DNA of 64,000 nucleotides from Quercus robur (GCF_932294415.1 NC_065536.1:56669854-56733853); one strand, 5' to 3'. Positions 48,150-60,755 are shown, counted from the stretch's first letter. Translations and numbers: made by a program. Notes: generated by a model not told the origin, from the sequence alone.

Positions 48150-50402
48150 CTTCTGTCTCTGCAACTCTTCAACAAGTTTATCAAGGCCGACACGGAGAGA
48201 AGTGACAGTTCGAACAAGAATTACCATTATGGAACATATATAGCAAGACACTGGTGTTTCTCACACTGTTGTTGCATCTAGATCACCTGAGCTTGTAGCC
48301 TTGTAAGACTCTCTCCCTTGCAGTGGCTACATATACAACTTTAAATCTGAAATGATATGCAGAGCTTCAAGCAAGTTACAATTAGATGGCACACAGCTTT
48401 GACAACCTCCTGTCCCTTTCATACTCAGGACCAGGCAGTGCATTTTGTAAGGTCATCAACATTACCTGCGTTGATCAAGTAGCTAAGCATACAAGACATC
48501 AGTAAAAGACTTGATAGGCTATTTTTGTTATTATTGAGTCTTAGTATATTAAGTTTTTAGGTTGGAAAGTTGTTAGTTTCATTTTATTAAGTTTTACTAG
48601 AATAAGAGCAATTTGGTAATTTCCAGAATTCTGGAATGGCCTGTCATTGGCTTTTAATAGAGGCCCATGAGTCTCCTTTTGTGTATGTGTTAAGAGGAGT
48701 CTTTTTCTTATTTGGTTCAGAATTTCTTTAGTACATTTTCTTTGTTATTAGTAATCCTAGTCTTTGATTATAAAAATTTTCAGTAGGGTATTCTAAGTTT
48801 TAAGGGTGAGATTGCCTTCTTACATAAATGTGATTGCTTAGGATAACGTAGGTATGATAGCCAAGTGGTTATCTTTCTTTATTTCTCATTCTATTCACTA
48901 TTTTAATACTAAACAGCCATCAAACATATTCAAGATCCAATCTTTTCCCCACCTAAACCCTTAAACATCAAACCTTATTCAAGAATCCTTCAAGCTCTCA
49001 TCAACAAATCTAATTTGGTTCTGAATTCCTAAAGTTCCTGGTAATAGAGCCCATTCAAGCTTCTGTCCTAACTCCTATGTCAATGAATTCTCACATATCA
49101 ACATTGTAAAATCTCTCTTCAAGAATAGAAGGAAAGATGAGTGGTAGAAGATTTGGTTTCACATATATTCTTCCAATGTGTCTGTCCTGTTTATGGAAAT
49201 TAGGCAGGATGGCATGTAAAAGCTCATTCAAAGGTTGATACTAGGAATATGGGGCAAGACCATGATTAAGTGCAAGGGTTGTTATCCCAAATGAAAAATG
49301 TATGCTCTGTTAATATGAAACCTAAAAAAAAGGAGTCACATGCCTCATAAATTCTACATAGCTTAATTTTACATATAGTATAAATAAATAAAAAAGGCCT
49401 CAGTGATATCTGCACTATGTAACTTCAATATGAGGCCATTATTCAAATTTTGAAAAGGTATCTCTATCAATTTCTTTTTCTAGACTTGTGTTGACCATGC
49501 TCATATTCAAGCCCAAAACCACACATTGTTAATCAGTGCTACTATATATAGAGTGCATGTTTCTTGTCATTTATTGATAAACATTAGAATCTCACTAAAC
49601 CATAGGACCATTAACTACTAGAGGCTAGCTATGGATGTCGATCATAAGGGGGAGCTATTGTACATGAATCACCAGTCACTTGAAGTTATATCCATGTAAT
49701 TCCTGAGAAAAGGATGAAAACTGTTACAAATATAAGAAGCATGAAGAAGTTAATATTGAGCAACAAGATCTCCAAAATAGACTTGAACAGAGTATGCAAC
49801 AAGTAGACCTTTGAACAATCAAATAATGAGATTGGCAGGGTCCAAGTCAGCACCAACATGGAGTTTCAACATATGCATTTATTGAACATTGTCTATCACT
49901 GGTATCAAATATGCGTGCTGCCACTCTAAAGCGTGCTTACTTAACTTCACCATTTTAACCAACCAATATATTCCCAGCCTGCAGATAAAAAGATAAAGTA
50001 AAACAGCATAACCAAAAGGCATATGAGCACTGGTGTATACCAAATAAAGCAAGCAAACAAGAATCACCAACAAGAACCACCTTGCTGAATAAGATAAATG
50101 AGAAGAATCATAATATTCTACATTTTTAAAAGAATAAAAACTTATACGCATGTAAACATGCCCCAAATGTAGTAAGCATATGTATGTATGATTAGGTTAA
50201 CGCCAAAAGTCTACTAAGAGTTGAGAAACACTTTTCAATAACTTTTAGCACAAGGATGCATCTAGCTTGAATTGTAAGTAACAAGGTAAACATACAAAAT
50301 TTTTAAAAAAGGACAGGATTCCTTACATCTCTATGAATGAGTCCATGGCCATCAAGATAAACAAGAGCTTTAAGAACCTCATACAAAAACATGGCAATCC
50401 TT
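48150..50402 (-). pseudogene. STE20/SPS1-type protein kinase, degenerate remnants
   Basis: Three fragments lie in gene order on the minus strand. 50322-50402 reads LYEVLKALVYLDGHGLIHRD, the catalytic-loop exon of plant STE20-type kinases of the FRAY/BLUS1 group. 48388-48470 reads VMLMTLQNALPGPEYERD, matching their LMTLQNAPPGLDYERD phrase near the end of the kinase domain. 48150-48222 reads TVTSLRVGLDKLVEELQRQK, a plausible C-terminal coiled coil. Between them are no recognisable DFG or APE exons, and the second fragment runs into a stop soon after. So this is a decayed gene copy, not a working kinase. Assignment of the third piece is weaker than that of the first two. Confidence 0.55.
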
Positions 50403-51941
50403 TACAATTTATAATCCTTTGAACTGACTAGAAAATTCCTTTTTGACAAATAATCCACGGTATCTTCCTATATACATCACCAAGACATTCAACTGCTCCT
50501 ACAAATCACAACATATAACATAAATCACTTATGCTAGAAAAGTAAGTGAATTATAAGCTTGCTGGAATGGCCACTTTGGAAAGCATAATAGTTCAGAATT
50601 TTGGAAGGCTATCTCTTTGTGTTTAATGTACTTTATTTTTGGAGGGAAAGAAATGAAGTTTTTGCTACTACAAAATTTGCTTGAGTGGAAGAATGCTGCA
50701 AACATTTCTTCAATGTCAGATCTTCTAGAATTTATCGATATGCAGAATTTGGATGCTATCTCTTGTTTTCTTATTCTTTTCTTTTGAGATCATCCTTTGT
50801 ATACACCCCCGTGTACTAGGATTGAGCCCCTATTTTGCGCTTATTAACTAAATGACAACTAATAAAAACAAAACCTCTTGCAACAAAAGATGCAACATTT
50901 CAGTACCATGAATCTCCATCTAAAATAGTTACTGTGAAATCTTCATTTTCCTTGTTTCTTTTTTAATTGGAAAGTTACACAGCACTTGATGAAATTTTTC
51001 TAGTTTATTTTCCAATTAATAAATTCTCCCACACGATGCACTCACGTCATTTTTTTTTTTTTTAAGAGAGTTTTAACCTATAGCGTCCGCTCCTGATAAT
51101 AGTTCTTTTTCATCAAACCAAAACACCAATTGATTTTTGATGTAAACAAGGTTGCACTCGTGTAACTTGAAATACAATGTCTAGCCTTTATTTGTTCCTC
51201 AATGGGGCTAAAAACTTCATGGAAAAAGGTAGTACAAATGTAAAACAACTCTATTTTTGGATTTGGAAACAAAACAACTTTGTTTCCACCCATTTTTGAG
51301 GGCCAACTGAGAGCATAACATCGTGTTTCATTCACTCTAAATCACAAGGAGGCTCAGTAATAGTGACTCTTAATTTCCAAAATAAATACATGAAGTAAGT
51401 CAATTTATAATCACCCCTAACCAATTTGAAATTTTTCAAAAAGAATAACACAGCACGTGTTGGTACAAACTAAGTACTAAATCGATTACCAATAAACAGT
51501 TACCTATTTTGCACGTTCAAAAACTGAACTCTATAACGATTTGGAAAATTATATAAATAAAAAGTGAAATAAAATAATTAGAAATCACAGAATGATGCAT
51601 CAAAATAGCTATAAATAGTTTCTCAAAAAAAAAATATAAAAATTAAAAAAAAAAACATTAGGGAAGATTGTTGAGAGCAGAATTAACGGACCAAGGGAAG
51701 AATTGTTGAGAACTGTGAGCTGTGAAGAATCTCTTTCGCCTAGCTCTCTTGCCCTCAATGTGAAAGTGAAACGGACTCTCAGAACCATCGTCGTTTTGCC
51801 TTCCCCATATAGCCGTTTACCAATGTACTATGTTATTATTATTATTATTTTTTTTTTTTTTAAGAAACAACTACAATAATTAAGCTACAAACTCTTCATA
51901 ACTCTTTGACTCTAACTAACATCAGGTGTGCTAAATGCTAA
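50403..51941. other. Intergenic with LINE 3' piece
   Basis: Besides the LINE piece (50560-50890), it holds an AT-rich stretch and a GC-richer 120 bp block at 51660-51790 that looks like a leader or first exon on the minus strand (ATGGTTCTGAGAGTCCG near 51798), but it leads to no recognised gene. An ATT/T run lies at 51832-51862. Confidence 0.45.
50560..50890 (+). mobile_element. LINE 3' end, 5'-truncated
   Basis: The plus strand reads WKAISLCLMYFIFGGKEMK, the Trp-rich C-terminus (…WCLWRERN-type) of plant L1-type ORF2. About 150 bp later come TGTATACACCCCCGTGTACT and a run of AATAAAAACAAAA, the familiar tail of these LINEs. Only the end is present. Confidence 0.55.
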
Positions 51942-52078
51942 GAGGGTGTTTGATACCTGTGTTTTATTGTTTGAAAATATATGTGAAAATACATGTAGGT
52001 GAAAAAAATGTATGAAAATATATGTAATGTTGTTAAAAACTAAAAATGTGTATTTAAGTGGGTGTACCAAACATCCCC
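51942..52078. mobile_element. Tourist-like MITE (PIF/Harbinger type)
   Basis: Inverted ends GAGGGTGTTTGATAC and GTACCAAACATCCCC, flanked by TAA on both sides (51939-51941 and 52079-52081), the 3-bp duplication of PIF/Harbinger MITEs. 137 bp, non-coding, with internal AAAATATATGT repeats. Confidence 0.8.
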
Positions 52079-52199
52079 TAAATTTTTAGTATTTTCCAAA
52101 CACAAAATCACTTTGATGAGATGTGTTAAATTCCATTTGCTACTATTTTGCTAATAAAATGTTTTTGTTATATATGCTAAGCATATTTTGGTATTTTTT

Positions 52200-52320
52200 A
52201 TTTAGTTTTCTCTCTCCTACATCATATCCCCAGTTCTCTCTCTCTCTCCCTCTCATATTTTTTATTCAATTTTCTCTCCTCACACACACATCCTCTCTCT
52301 CTCTCTCTCTCATCCTCACA
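52200..52320 (+). repeat. CT-rich microsatellites
   Basis: Three CT runs (near 52233, 52270 and 52293) with short spacers. Non-coding. Confidence 0.7.
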
Positions 52321-52383
52321 TGATAAATATATTTGTTTTGTTAATTTTTTAATATTGATGAGGTTGGTTTTAGATTATTTTAA

Positions 52384-52450
52384 CTAGCGTGTAACCCTGT
52401 GCATATACACGAGTACAATTAAAAACAATCACAATTATATTGTTCAAATT
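52384..52450 (-). mobile_element. Helitron 3' terminus
   Basis: Minus strand: TTGTGATTGTTTTTAATTG, then GTGTATATGCACAGGGTTAC, ACG and CTAG before a host T. Same family as the end at 1525-1528. The element extends right to an unknown 5' end. Confidence 0.6.
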
Positions 52451-53014
52451 ATAAATTTTTTTTAAAAGAGTTTAGGAGTGATATTGGGTTGGGTCGGGTT
52501 CATTGTGGCCTGCAACCCGACTCGATAGAAATCGGGTTTCTTAGTTGAAACCTAACCCAACCCAAAAATTCGAGTCTATTATCAGGTTGGTTTTATCGAG
52601 TCTCGAGGTGGACAAGTTTTTTTATTTTTTATTTTTTATATGATAATGTTGTTTTGGGTCTTGGGATTTTTTCTCCCATGTTGTTTTGGGTCTCTGTTTT
52701 TTGTGTATTTTGTAGAACCTGTATTTTATCTAAATTCTCTTTTAAAAGGGTGGGTATCCACATTTCATGTCTTGAGAGAAATTTATATATATTTTTGAAA
52801 TGTGTGGATGAGAAAGAGACAGAGAGAGAGAGAGAGAGCAAAACAACTTGAATTCATCAATTAAATAGGAAGAAATATATAGTACATACCATCTCAAAAG
52901 AAAGAACAAAAAAAAAAAAAAACTGAATTAATATTCCTTGAATGAAAAATAGATGGTACTTATATCATCTTAACATCCACCATAATTGAGAATTTGTTAG
53001 TTTCTATTGATTAA

Positions 53015-53175
53015 CCAAAGCCTGTTTAGACAGAACTCCTAGTTTGTCAATCTTGTTCCCTGGCACTAGCAATGGGATACTATTAAGAGAGGATTTGTTC
53101 AGCAAATCATAAAGCCCACTACTTGAGATCTTCATGTTCTCAAGATCAACAACATCAACAACATAACTATAGAAT
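53015..53175 (-). pseudogene. ARL8 small-GTPase fragment
   Basis: The minus strand reads [20 protein letters not shown], then [20 protein letters not shown] and [10 protein letters not shown]. This is the ADP-ribosylation-factor-like 8 pattern, including the guanine-specificity motif NKID. It is bounded on its upstream side by CTATAG, an acceptor-like end, so it derives from genomic rather than cDNA sequence. No other ARL8 exon was found nearby, so it is an isolated exon remnant. Confidence 0.7.
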
Positions 53176-53179
53176 GGAT

Positions 53180-54383
53180 CAGGTCATTACAACTTCAATC
53201 AAAAAAACACAAAAGCAATTTCACATCATAAAGTGAAAATGTATGTAGGATCAACAACTTAAAATATAGACAACTATGCAGACTTTAAAATAAAGGCATA
53301 AGCATATGATGTGAAAGCATAAGAAGCTCCTTTCACGCCATGCTAGTAGTATTGGCCCCATTGGAAATGGATCACTCACTCATCTCAGTTGGCAATGCTT
53401 GGGCAAGAGCACCTAACTAGAGTACTTGTACGTTGATTCGATATTTTGTTATACTATTTGGCTTATTTCTGTGGAGGCACAATTGGCCTTGTGCATAGTA
53501 ACAATCTAGGAAAGTTAGTAGAGTTATTGGGAAAAAGTTCAAACACTACCACCCTCTTTACTCTCTATTCATCATTCTCCTTCTTTAGCTGATTGCTTTT
53601 TGCAGTACCAGACTACATACGCGCATAAATAATCATAACTATTACTTTTACAGTGCTTTTGGAAATAGATTGATGATGAACGACTACTAATGCACGATAA
53701 CCAATATCAATGTTCTTATTTTAATGGATATTTTCGAAATATATGAAGAGAAAAGAACATTAGGAAGAGAAAAAATATGGAGTCTGCATAATGTTTATGC
53801 TTGCATTTTAAAGTTTAGACCATCTTCAACTATGTAGAAATGAAGCACCACATACATCAAAAGGAAGAAACAAAAAGTGAAGCAATTTCAATCAGTAACA
53901 ATAGCAGCACATAGCAAATGACACCCAACACAAAAAAAAAAACCACAAAAGCAAAACTCACCAATGTATGTTGGCTGATTAGTCAAGATTAGTAACAATA
54001 CTTGATGGTGAAAGTGATGCTGTCAAAGGTGAAGCTAACTTCACTTCCAAAAAAGCTTCAAAACATTTTAGAACAACAAGATATATTAAATTTCATTTAA
54101 TGCACTAACAATATATATCAAATTTCAGTTAAAGCACAAGTTAATAAATTTTAAGAACATTATCTTCTCCATAATCCTCAAATAGCTTAACATCATCTAT
54201 GGCTTGTCAAAGCGAAATTTGCACTGAAGATTGAAGTCAATTTTGAGTACATATAAGAGATTGTACCATCTCATGGGCAAGTGAACTACGGAATGAATCT
54301 AGTATACGAGATAGTATACTATACTTACTAGTATAGTATACTATACTTACTAGAATACTATACTATATTATACTATACTTACC
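53180..54383. other. Non-coding, inverted repeat and TATAC repeat
   Basis: An imperfect inverted repeat pairs ACTTTAAAATAAAGGCATAA (about 53280) with a matching block near 53805, suggesting a small foldback element. At 54300-54385 the word TAGTATA(C)TATACTTAC recurs. No gene. Confidence 0.45.
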
Positions 54384-56195
54384 AGTATTATACTTCCACC
54401 AAGCTAGTATATTAAAGGTTTTTTCATTTTCACCTTCACAATTCTCTATCAAGTATTTTTCAACCTCATCTATACAACCAACAGATTGTTTTCCTTGTCT
54501 AAAGGCCTTGTATTGAGAGGCAATAAATCTCTCTGGATCATCATCATCATCATCATCACCTTCCATTCTTGATGTCTCACTCGCACTTTGTATAGACACA
54601 AATGATGAATGAGTAGAATTATAATACTCATACAAGCGTTCCAATACACCTTTCACAAGGTCAGTGATATACTTTGCAACATTCTCCCCATACAAATTTG
54701 ATAAACAACAATTCAAATAATCCAACTTCTTTCAAGGATCAAGCACCACTACAACATACAAAATGACATTTCCCTTCTTTGATGAATCCTCCTCAGTCCC
54801 CCAATACTTGTCAAACTTCTCTTTCATTGTTTGCCATTGAGTACAAAAAATGGTGCTCACTCCTAGAAAATAGATCTATCTATTTTTTAATCATATATAT
54901 CTCATCAAAGAAAGTTTTTGATGTCACATACAAGGAACTTGAAAACCTTTTTGTAGTATTATAAAAAAAGTTTCAAAAACTTAACAAATTTTCTACAAGT
55001 CTCCCAATCATCCTCATTTGGAGGTCTTCTATCATAGTCCCTATCTCGAAAGTGTGGAATATAATCAAGATCTTTATATTCTATCCGCTTGATGCATGTT
55101 CAAACTTTTCAGCATTTTCTAACATTTTATAGGTAGAGTTTCATCTATTGGCCACATCCAAACATAGATAGCCTTTGACTCTATGTTCACTTTCTCCACG
55201 CATTTCTTGAAGGTTTGTAACCTATTTGGAAAAGTTTTCACATATCTAACCGCATAACACACCTTATCAATTAACTTATTATGATGTTTTAAGCCATCAA
55301 TCACAATAAGATTCAAGATGTGAGCACAATACCTTACGTGAACAAATTTATTCCCCAAAACAATACCTTACCACATGTTTGTAGTATCTTTCAAGTAACT
55401 AATGGCTACATTATTTGAGGAAGCATTATCCACTGTCAAGGTGAAAATCCCCTCAATATTCCACTCTTCTAAACAAGATTCAACAATTCTGCCAATGATT
55501 TTCCCCTTACGGTTATCAACAATACAAAAATTCAAAATTCTTTTATGCAGCTTCCAATCATCATCTATGAAATGACAAGTAAGATATATGTAATTAAAAT
55601 TTTGTATTTAAGTCCATGTGTCAGTGGTAAGGCAAGGCCTATGGCCTCTCAAGGCATTTCTCAACTTTTCATTTTCCTCAAAATAAATCCGACTCACATC
55701 ATTAGCTACCATGAAGCAAGATGGGATATTAAAATTAGTTTAGAAGACATTACAAAACCTTTTGAATCCTTGATTCTCTACAAACCTAAATGGAAGCTCA
55801 TCCAATATTATCATCTCAGCAAGAGCTTTTCTACCCACAACATTTGTAAAAGTCCTAGGCACTAGATTTCCCTCCTCTACATCCTTGGACAATGGGTTTT
55901 GTCTATCATGTAATTCATTAAAAAGATAATCATGACAAATGGGTGTATGGGATTTTAAATTAGATGTCCTATAAACTTTGCTATCAGCCATGTACTCTTT
56001 GCTACAATATCTACATCTTACCTTAGTTTTACCTTCCTCATCAATAAACTTATCAAAGTGGTCCTAAGCCAATGATTTTCTCTTATTAGGATTAGAAAAA
56101 GATATCATGTGCGGTGGACGAGGAGGTTTCATAGTTGGTCTTGCAGTTGCAGCATCAGGTTGTGTAGGCTCTAATGAATCCAAGACCTAGTACCA
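54384..56195 (-). pseudogene. Ac-like hAT transposase, decayed
   Basis: Plain DNA-transposon gene. In order on the minus strand: MKPPRPPHMISFSNPNKRKS; a BED zinc finger (VRCRYCSKEYMADSKVYRTS and the His/Cys pair in HTPICH, about 55950-56040); LPFRFVENQGFKRFC; LTTDTWT with FIDDDWKLHKRILNF; LTVDNASSNN; HVRYCAHILNLIVIDGLK (about 55300); and the C-terminal hAT dimerisation domain (EKYLIENCEG, FNILAWWKYNTGKY, about 54370-54460). Stops interrupt the frame at least after KRKSLA, after CNVF near 55740, after DTWT near 55640, and before ICSRK, and frame changes separate the middle from the C-terminus. So the transposase is not functional. The order and motifs fit the Ac/RICESLEEPER group. Confidence 0.85.
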
Positions 56196-57565
56196 CACAA
56201 AACAAATCAATTATTAAACAATGCATTCACAAGAGGAAACACACAAGTATGGAACACTAAGAGTATCTCTTAAATTAAAATTTTTCCACTAAAACAAGTT
56301 TGATTAGGATTAGTCATATTAACTTGTAATTTATATAAAAACAACAAAACAAGTGAGCACATCATCTCTTACGCAACCAAAATATCAAATTTGAAGCTAA
56401 AGTATTGAGCAAAAGAGCAATGTACCATTAGCAAATGAGCACATCATCTCTTACGCAACCAAAACATCACAACTTGAAGCTAAAGTGTTGAGCAAAAGAG
56501 CAATGTATCCAACATCATGAATTGCTTCCTAATATAAATAATAGAACATATTGCAATTTTTTTTCCCTAAGTAAACACAGAACAGATTGCAAAAAAAGAG
56601 GTCCTTCATAATTAGTCCCTAAAGGAAGGGGTATGTTTCATAGTACTACGAAACTACAACCATATTATGCTAAAGAGAAAATAATACACTATAATTTAAA
56701 AACCATAATTTAAATTAGTATTAAAGTTTCGCTCCACACAAATCGACATTTCCTTTTGATAATCAAGCTTATATTTAACTCCAATACCAATTATACCATA
56801 ATAAAGTAGCAATGGCACACTAGTATAGAAAATTTAAGACAAACCAAAGCGACCATTATACTAGTCCACACTTAATTTGAAGGAAGCAGATATGCAAAAC
56901 CCGGGGCTGTTTTACTTACAATAATATAATAGCTAAACCTAACAATACATTCTGGGGCTATTTTACTTGCATTATACTTTATCACTCACACAACTTGAAG
57001 AAAGAAAGTACAATACCCAAGCAATACAGAAAAATGCAAAAGCAACCCCATTTGACTAAGATTCACAGCAAACCCAGATCACAAAATGCAAAAAAATTAA
57101 ACCCAAACAGGATATATACATAATAAATAAATAAATAAAAATCAAACTCAGGAAAAAATCAAAAGAAACCCCATTTGAGTAAAAACAATTGTACCTTAGA
57201 ATCCAATCTATTAAAGATCTTGCTTAAACCATATGGCTTTCCTCTTTGAGATAAATAAACCAATGAGATATGTTTATGTTGAAAACAAACCCAACAAAGA
57301 GAAGGATGACTTACACACGTAAAGAGAGAACTCTGTGAGATTGAGTAAGATTCATAGTGCTAAGAGAGGCAAAGAGAAAGCTGAGAAACATGTAGGGTTT
57401 TTTTCTAAAAAAATTTTGGGTCTAGAGATATATTAATAGGAATCCAAAACCAACCCGAACCCAAAAATAACCCAATATTTAGACCCAAAACCCGCCCCGA
57501 ATATTCTCAGACCCGCCCAAAACTCATCGAGTTGGGTCAGGTCAGTTGGGTGGGTCGGGTCCCTG
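56196..57565 (-). mobile_element. 5' end of the Ac-like hAT element
   Basis: Non-coding leader of the hAT element. The outer end reads CAGGGACCCGACCCACCC on the minus strand (ending at 57565), with GACCCAACTCG and other C-rich subterminal repeats over 57425-57565, typical of Ac-like ends. A G-rich block with GGTTGGGTCGGGTT at 52488-52505 may be the far side, but a clean second terminus and an 8-bp duplication were not found. A 70-bp direct repeat (AAATGAGCACATCATCTCTTACGCAACC-type) occurs at 56345-56520. Confidence 0.6.
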
Positions 57566-59876
57566 CTCAGCCTTAAAAGAGACTCTACACATTATTTCAT
57601 CTGGAACTCCTTGGAGATGCATAGTTGTTTTGAATGTGGCAATGTGATTACATGGATCCCGCGTTCCATTATATGAGTCCAAGGTAGGCATTATGAACTT
57701 GGATGGCAGGGGGTGATTGGTAATGGACGTGGTGAAGGGAGAGTCAATTCTGTAGATGAGATGATCCATATGGTTCGTTCTTCTTATGGAGTCCCTCATC
57801 TCTTCCATGGCTTTCTTCATCTGATCCATCTCCTTCTCCAAACATGGCACCCTACATGTGATGATGCCTCTTGACTAATCTTCACCTTTAGCATTATTCT
57901 CCACTTCTCCAGCCTTTGAATTCTACCTAGGCCTTTCAGTATGATGTTGACACTATTGCTTGTGTTTGTTAACTTCTCGAGTTAACTCTTGGTTTTGGTG
58001 TGTTAAGTTTGCCATGACAACCGCCGTAGACTACAACTATTGTTGGATGGACGCTGGTAGCGGAGTAGACGCTAGTGGTGGTGCACGATTGGGATGACTG
58101 GAAGCATTTCCACTCTCCTGGTGCTATGGACTCGTAACCATTAACCTAGCTAGACCATGCAATCTTTTTTGTCTTAATAAGCAAGGTGATTGAAACACAC
58201 TACTTCTCACAGATGGCGCCAATTGATAACGTTCGAAAATTAGTAGGTTAAGTGCTTCAAGTTTCAACGGCAGTTGGATGACTTGAAAAGAAAGAAAGAA
58301 ACTATCGAAGGTGATCGGGATGAACGAGCCAAGGACCCTTTGACGATTAAGTCAGTTTTCTCTCTATATCTCAAGTATTCTAAGTGAATCAATAGTGAAA
58401 ACGTATCTTGGGCTAATGGGGTTAGGTCCCTTTTATAGAGAGCTTTTAGTGGGTCTACTTGTTTGGATCCACTACCATCATGGGAGATGTGTGGGGTTAA
58501 TGGAGAAGATGGAGCAGATTTCGAGGAATCCTCCCCACGTCTCGGAATAGTAGAACGTGGTTCGATTATTTGGTGTTTGTAGAAAATCCTCTGAAATTTA
58601 CTAAGTGTCATATGGTCGTCTATACCCTCTTGTGACATGGACGACAAAACTACTTTGGACGATCATAAAGTTTCTAGACAAAGCCTATTCATTACCTCTG
58701 ATACCTTTTATTCGACTCTCTTTCTCGTGAATTGATTTGGACTTGGTTTGGTCATGGACGATTACTATGGACGAATGGAGTTTGATTCAGTCCATCCAGG
58801 GGCGTAGCCAGGATTTTTAACTTAGGGGGGCCAAGTTATAGTATTTATACAATAATCATAATTCATAAATATATTGAATACAAAGTTATCAACTCTAATA
58901 TATCCATAGATTGTCTAATTCACTATAAACATACATAATATCCCAAAAAAAAAAAAAATTGCATGATGATAATCTTTCATAGAATAAAATTAATCTATTA
59001 TCATCAAATTATGAATTCTAAATGTTGCTACTGGCATCTTAAATTCAGCTACCATCATCAAATCATTAAAGAAGAACATTTTGCATTAAAAAAAAAAAAC
59101 ATTTGTTGCTACAAGTGTCCTAAATTTTAAATTACTAATATCTTTAATATAACTCAAGAATTAACCTAAAAAGAACCTTAATTTTTTTTCTCAATTATAT
59201 AGATGTTACTCACATTAAAGAAAAACAAATTCCACTATTATTTTAAGCAACATCCACTTTATCATTCATATTATTTATTTTTAAAATATTTTAATGAATT
59301 ATCCCCCAACACAAACCCACATCCTCACACACTTCAAAGTTCACTACTCTATTATAGCAGTAATGAGATGGAAAAAAAAGGGATAGATTTGTTTTTACTA
59401 GCTGTGAGGGTTTTCAGTTTTGTGTGACTATGTTGAGATGAGTTTTGTTTTGTTAATGTTAACTAAACAATGAGGCTGGCAGCAATATTGAGGAGAAAAA
59501 GGTAAAAGGCACGTAGCTTGAGAATGAGAATGAAGAGGAAAATGTAAAAGCTTTGTTTTGAAATGGGCTAACATCTATTCTATTTGTAGAGAGTAGTTCG
59601 TTGTCCACTAGATTAATTACAAGTCTTTGGATAATTGGTTTGTAGAGAGCAGTTCATTGTCCACTAGATTAATTACTAGTCTTCGGATAATTGGGGAGCT
59701 CAACTATTCTTTTATTTGAGGAGAAGTTTTACCTATTAGACAAAGTTTAAGTCTTCTGAACAAATGGGGGGGCTGGTTATAATTTTTTGAGGGGGGCTAT
59801 ATATTTTTGCTATATATGTTGTTGATAAAATTTAAAATCAAGGAGCAACATGGCTCCGCCCCTGAGTCCATCATCA
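57566..59876 (-). mobile_element. Ty3/gypsy fragment: gag start, PBS, LTR split by a hAT
   Basis: Related to the element at 1-1335. Minus strand: an LTR whose ends are at 59876 and about 58224, the primer site TTGGCGCCATCTG (about 58209-58221), and a gag start (about 57571-57850, with PLPSKF and LQGVPDEIMC). It is cut off at the hAT end at 57565. Without the nested hAT (58797-59864) and one copy of its duplication, the LTR is about 577 bp, close to the 619 bp of the other copy. Fossil; incomplete, so the number of breaks was not assessed. Confidence 0.75.
58797..59864. mobile_element. Non-autonomous hAT transposon
   Basis: Inverted ends CAGGGGCGTAGCCA and TGGCTCCGCCCCTG (13 of 14 match) with a perfect 8-bp duplication AGTCCATC (58789-58796 and 59865-59872). 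1068 bp. Subterminal GGGGGG blocks near each end (58824 and 59770-59795). No transposase frame, so it was moved in trans. An internal 60-bp direct repeat around GTTCATTGTCCACTAGATTA is at 59590-59690. Confidence 0.95.
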
Positions 59877-59999
59877 GAGTGTATTATAAAATGGTGTGTT
59901 AAAATAAATAAAATAACTTTTTGATGTATCAAAATAATATTTTTTTTCCTTACAAAAAAATTACATTTTTTTTTTTTTATAGAAAAAAATTGTGCTAAT

Positions 60000-60755
60000 G
60001 CTCTATATGAGTTAGATAGATAGATGAAAACTTTATCCCAAAATTATTAATTAAAGGCCCATAAAAAAAAATCTCTGCATGCAAAGTTTACGGATTCCCA
60101 ATTCTTTTAGCCCACTAGAATGAGTGAATGACCAAAGGATCGTATAAGGCTTCAGCCATGCACTTTCGGTTTAAATCTTGGGATGGGCTTAATTTTAAGA
60201 AAGTGTACCGGTAGCTATCCCCAAAAAACTTAAACAAAGTTTAGGCCCAAATTTAGGGGAAAACAACCGTGGCATCAGCCGCAGGCCTACAAATTACAAC
60301 GCGATCACTTCATAGACATAGGGCTAAACTTTTGAGTGTACATTTAAAAGCTATTAGCTTTCAAATAAATTATAAACCCACTTCATGATTGAGATGTGGC
60401 TACAATTTTCCCAGTGTTCGGTCGATTACGACCAAATTGTTCAAATAATGACATCTATAAGTCCACTCGGGTGGATGTCCTGATCGAAAATTAACTTGGT
60501 CACATTCTGTCTCGCAACAACTAGTGTTTCAAATAAATCTTTAACCAATCAATCAAATCATTACCTAATAACAAATAGAAAGCAGACATTTGAAATTTTG
60601 AATACAAATATTGGTGAAGCATACGTGGTTAGTGAGTTTTCGGTAAGTTTGAAGAATGCTAAAGGGCTCTTTTAACCCTTTTTTTTTTTTTTTTTGTAGG
60701 AAATAAAATGAAACTAAAGGTATGTGATTTTAGATTTTGTGTAGGAATATTTTGG
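60000..60755. repeat. Dispersed duplicate, left copy
   Basis: Shares several blocks in order with 63190-64000: GATGAAAACTTTATCC, GAATGAGTGAATGA.CAAAGG, TTCAGCCATGCACTTT, ATTGAGATGTGGCTACAATT, GATCGAAAATTAACTTGGTC, AACCAATCAATCAAATCATT and GGAAATAAAAT.AAACTAAA. No coding frame in either copy. The two are in the same orientation about 3.2 kb apart. Confidence 0.85.

Noticed and set aside
51078-51335. 85-codon minus-strand frame
   Set aside because: No recognised motif, AT-rich surroundings, no splice or leader signals.
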